A DNA stretch of 6,735 nt, taken from positions 1 through 6,735 of the forward strand of contig CAMPHB010000072.1 of NCBI GenBank assembly GCA_946885755.1, written 5' to 3'. This stretch comes from an uncultured Methylophaga sp. (GTDB lineage: Bacteria > Pseudomonadota > Gammaproteobacteria > Nitrosococcales > Methylophagaceae). How positions within the stretch are numbered: position 1 is the stretch's first letter; the number at the start of each line of letters is the position of its first letter. Below, piece by piece: positions 5,927 through 6,735 of the stretch. The notes under the pieces are model-generated. The model searched no databases. It was not told where the DNA came from and was given only the letters and a program-made list of their open reading frames with translations. The translations under genes were made by a program, and so were the position numbers.

Positions 5927-5968
5927 AGTTTTCCCGATGGAATTAGGAAAAAATCCTAGTTTTCCCGA
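5927..5968. repeat. Twin 11-bp direct repeats flanking a dyad, upstream of the TonB receptor
   Basis: AGTTTTCCCGA occurs identically at 5927-5937 and 5958-5968, with starts 31 bp apart, about three helical turns. Between them TAGGA-AAAAA-TCCTA (5944-5958) is a perfect 5-bp dyad. Together these look like binding sites for a dimeric or tandemly bound regulator of the receptor gene. I do not recognise the motif. Confidence 0.5.
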
Positions 5969-5996
5969 AAAGCGCTATCGTCTTGATTTTACTGGC

Positions 5997-6735
5997 TTAG
6001 AACCATGACAACTGGCCGTGTAATTTGACCACTTCACCAATGATTAATAAAGTCGGTGCGACAGGTTGTTCACGTTCCGCCAGCGCCGGCAAATCAGCAA
6101 TATTTGAGGTCCATACTTTCTGGTTTTCGGTTGTCCCCTGCTGCACCAGCGCCGCCGGCATATCAGCTGACATACCGTGCTTTTGTAATTGCATACTGAG
6201 TTCAGGCAAACCGGCAAGTCCCATGTAAACTACCAGCGTTTGTCTTGGTTGCACCAGGGCCTGCCAGTTTAAATCCAATGCACCTTCTTTTAACTGGCCG
6301 GTGACAAACACGCAGCTTTGGGAATAATCACGATGAGTCAGCGGAATCCCGGCATAACAGGCGCAGCCCGATGCTGCGGTAATGCCCGGCACCACCTGAC
6401 AGGGAATTTTTTCATCGGCCAAAGTGGCTATTTCTTCGCCGCCACGGCCAAAAATAAACGGATCGCCACCTTTTAATCGCAGTACCCGCTTGCCCTGTTT
6501 AGCGTGTTCCAGCAGCAGCTGGTTAATTTCATCCTGACGTTTGAAATGCCAGCTGCGCTGTTTGCCAACATAGACCAAATCAGCTTCTTTGCGCACCAGC
6601 GCCAAAACTTCCTTACTGACCAGCCGGTCATAAAACACCACATCAGCCTGTTGCATTAAACGCAGTGCTTTAAAGGTCAGCAAATCTGGATCGCCGGGTC
6701 CGGCACCCACCAGATAAACTTCACCTTGTTTCAGG
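5997..6735 (-). CDS. cysG: Uroporphyrinogen-III C-methyltransferase domain of siroheme synthase CysG, or CobA (5' end cut by window edge)
   Basis: The frame is open to the right edge, so only the C-terminal 245 or so residues are seen; the GTG at 6710 is internal, since LKQGEVYL precedes it in frame. It methylates uroporphyrinogen III twice with SAM to precorrin-2, for siroheme (sulfite/nitrite reductases) and possibly cobalamin. SUMT motifs in order: [75 protein letters not shown] and [11 protein letters not shown]. The end (LHGQLSWF) resembles the C-terminus of fused CysG (E. coli ends LNWFSNH), so a CysDG-CobA fusion is likely, but stand-alone CobA is possible. It is upstream of and co-directional with the receptor; the 137-bp gap and lack of functional link suggest separate transcription, though I see no strong terminator between them. 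Confidence 0.88.
   Translation of the reverse strand, partial: LKQGEVYLVGAGPGDPDLLTFKALRLMQQADVVFYDRLVSKEVLALVRKEADLVYVGKQRSWHFKRQDEINQLLLEHAKQGKRVLRLKGGDPFIFGRGGEEIATLADEKIPCQVVPGITAASGCACYAGIPLTHRDYSQSCVFVTGQLKEGALDLNWQALVQPRQTLVVYMGLAGLPELSMQLQKHGMSADMPAALVQQGTTENQKVWTSNIADLPALAEREQPVAPTLLIIGEVVKLHGQLSWF

Noticed and set aside
5938..5996. GGAAAA/TTTTCC pairing (5946-5951 with 5960-5965) as a cysG terminator
   Set aside because: The stem is six mostly A-T pairs with no G/C core and no T tract after it; the dyad fits better as regulatory DNA for the receptor.
1..6735. CRISPR arrays, insertion sequences, tRNA or rRNA genes
   Set aside because: I saw no repeat-spacer pattern, transposase, terminal inverted repeats or structural RNA in the window.

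Overview
The window reads as a stretch of gammaproteobacterial chromosome of moderate G+C (by eye, a little under 50%). AmpD, NadC, a CysG-type methyltransferase and a SUF-linked Rrf2 regulator all look gammaproteobacterial. The divergent nadC/ampD pair is also found in E. coli. I suspect a methylotroph such as Methylophaga or a relative. That guess rests mainly on reading the receptor/PepSY pair as a lanthanide module, so it is an inference.

Layout from left to right. Positions 1-588 (minus strand) hold the start of a SUF iron-sulfur assembly operon: an Rrf2-family, IscR-like regulator (sufR) whose stop codon overlaps the start of sufB, which runs off the left edge. Positions 589-784 are a divergent promoter region with a good sigma70-type promoter for sufR and a 27-bp dyad over its -35 box. 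Positions 785-1456 (plus) encode an exported Mip/FkpA-like FKBP prolyl isomerase. A hairpin at 1480-1508 probably terminates both this gene and the convergent ampD. ampD (minus) and nadC (plus) diverge from about 2059-2141. nadC ends exactly where the next gene, on the opposite strand, ends.

Positions 2985-5996 hold the accessory-looking part, all on the minus strand. It contains a 764-aa TonB-dependent outer-membrane receptor, then a strong intrinsic terminator, then a small, acidic, exported protein made of two tandem PepSY domains. The receptor has a structured 5' region: two identical 11-bp repeats 31 bp apart, a TAGGA/TCCTA dyad between them, and a 7-bp inverted repeat that includes the Shine-Dalgarno sequence. 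The right edge (5997-6735, minus) is the uroporphyrinogen-III methyltransferase domain of a CysG/CobA protein, cut by the window end.

Most genes are housekeeping: Fe-S assembly, cell-wall recycling, NAD synthesis, siroheme synthesis and periplasmic folding. The item most worth following up is the receptor plus double-PepSY pair. It resembles the known association of a lanthanide-responsive receptor (LutH type) and the two-PepSY lanthanide-binding protein lanpepsy in methylotrophs. I propose it as a candidate metal (lanthanide) uptake and periplasmic binding module; sequence reading alone does not prove the substrate.
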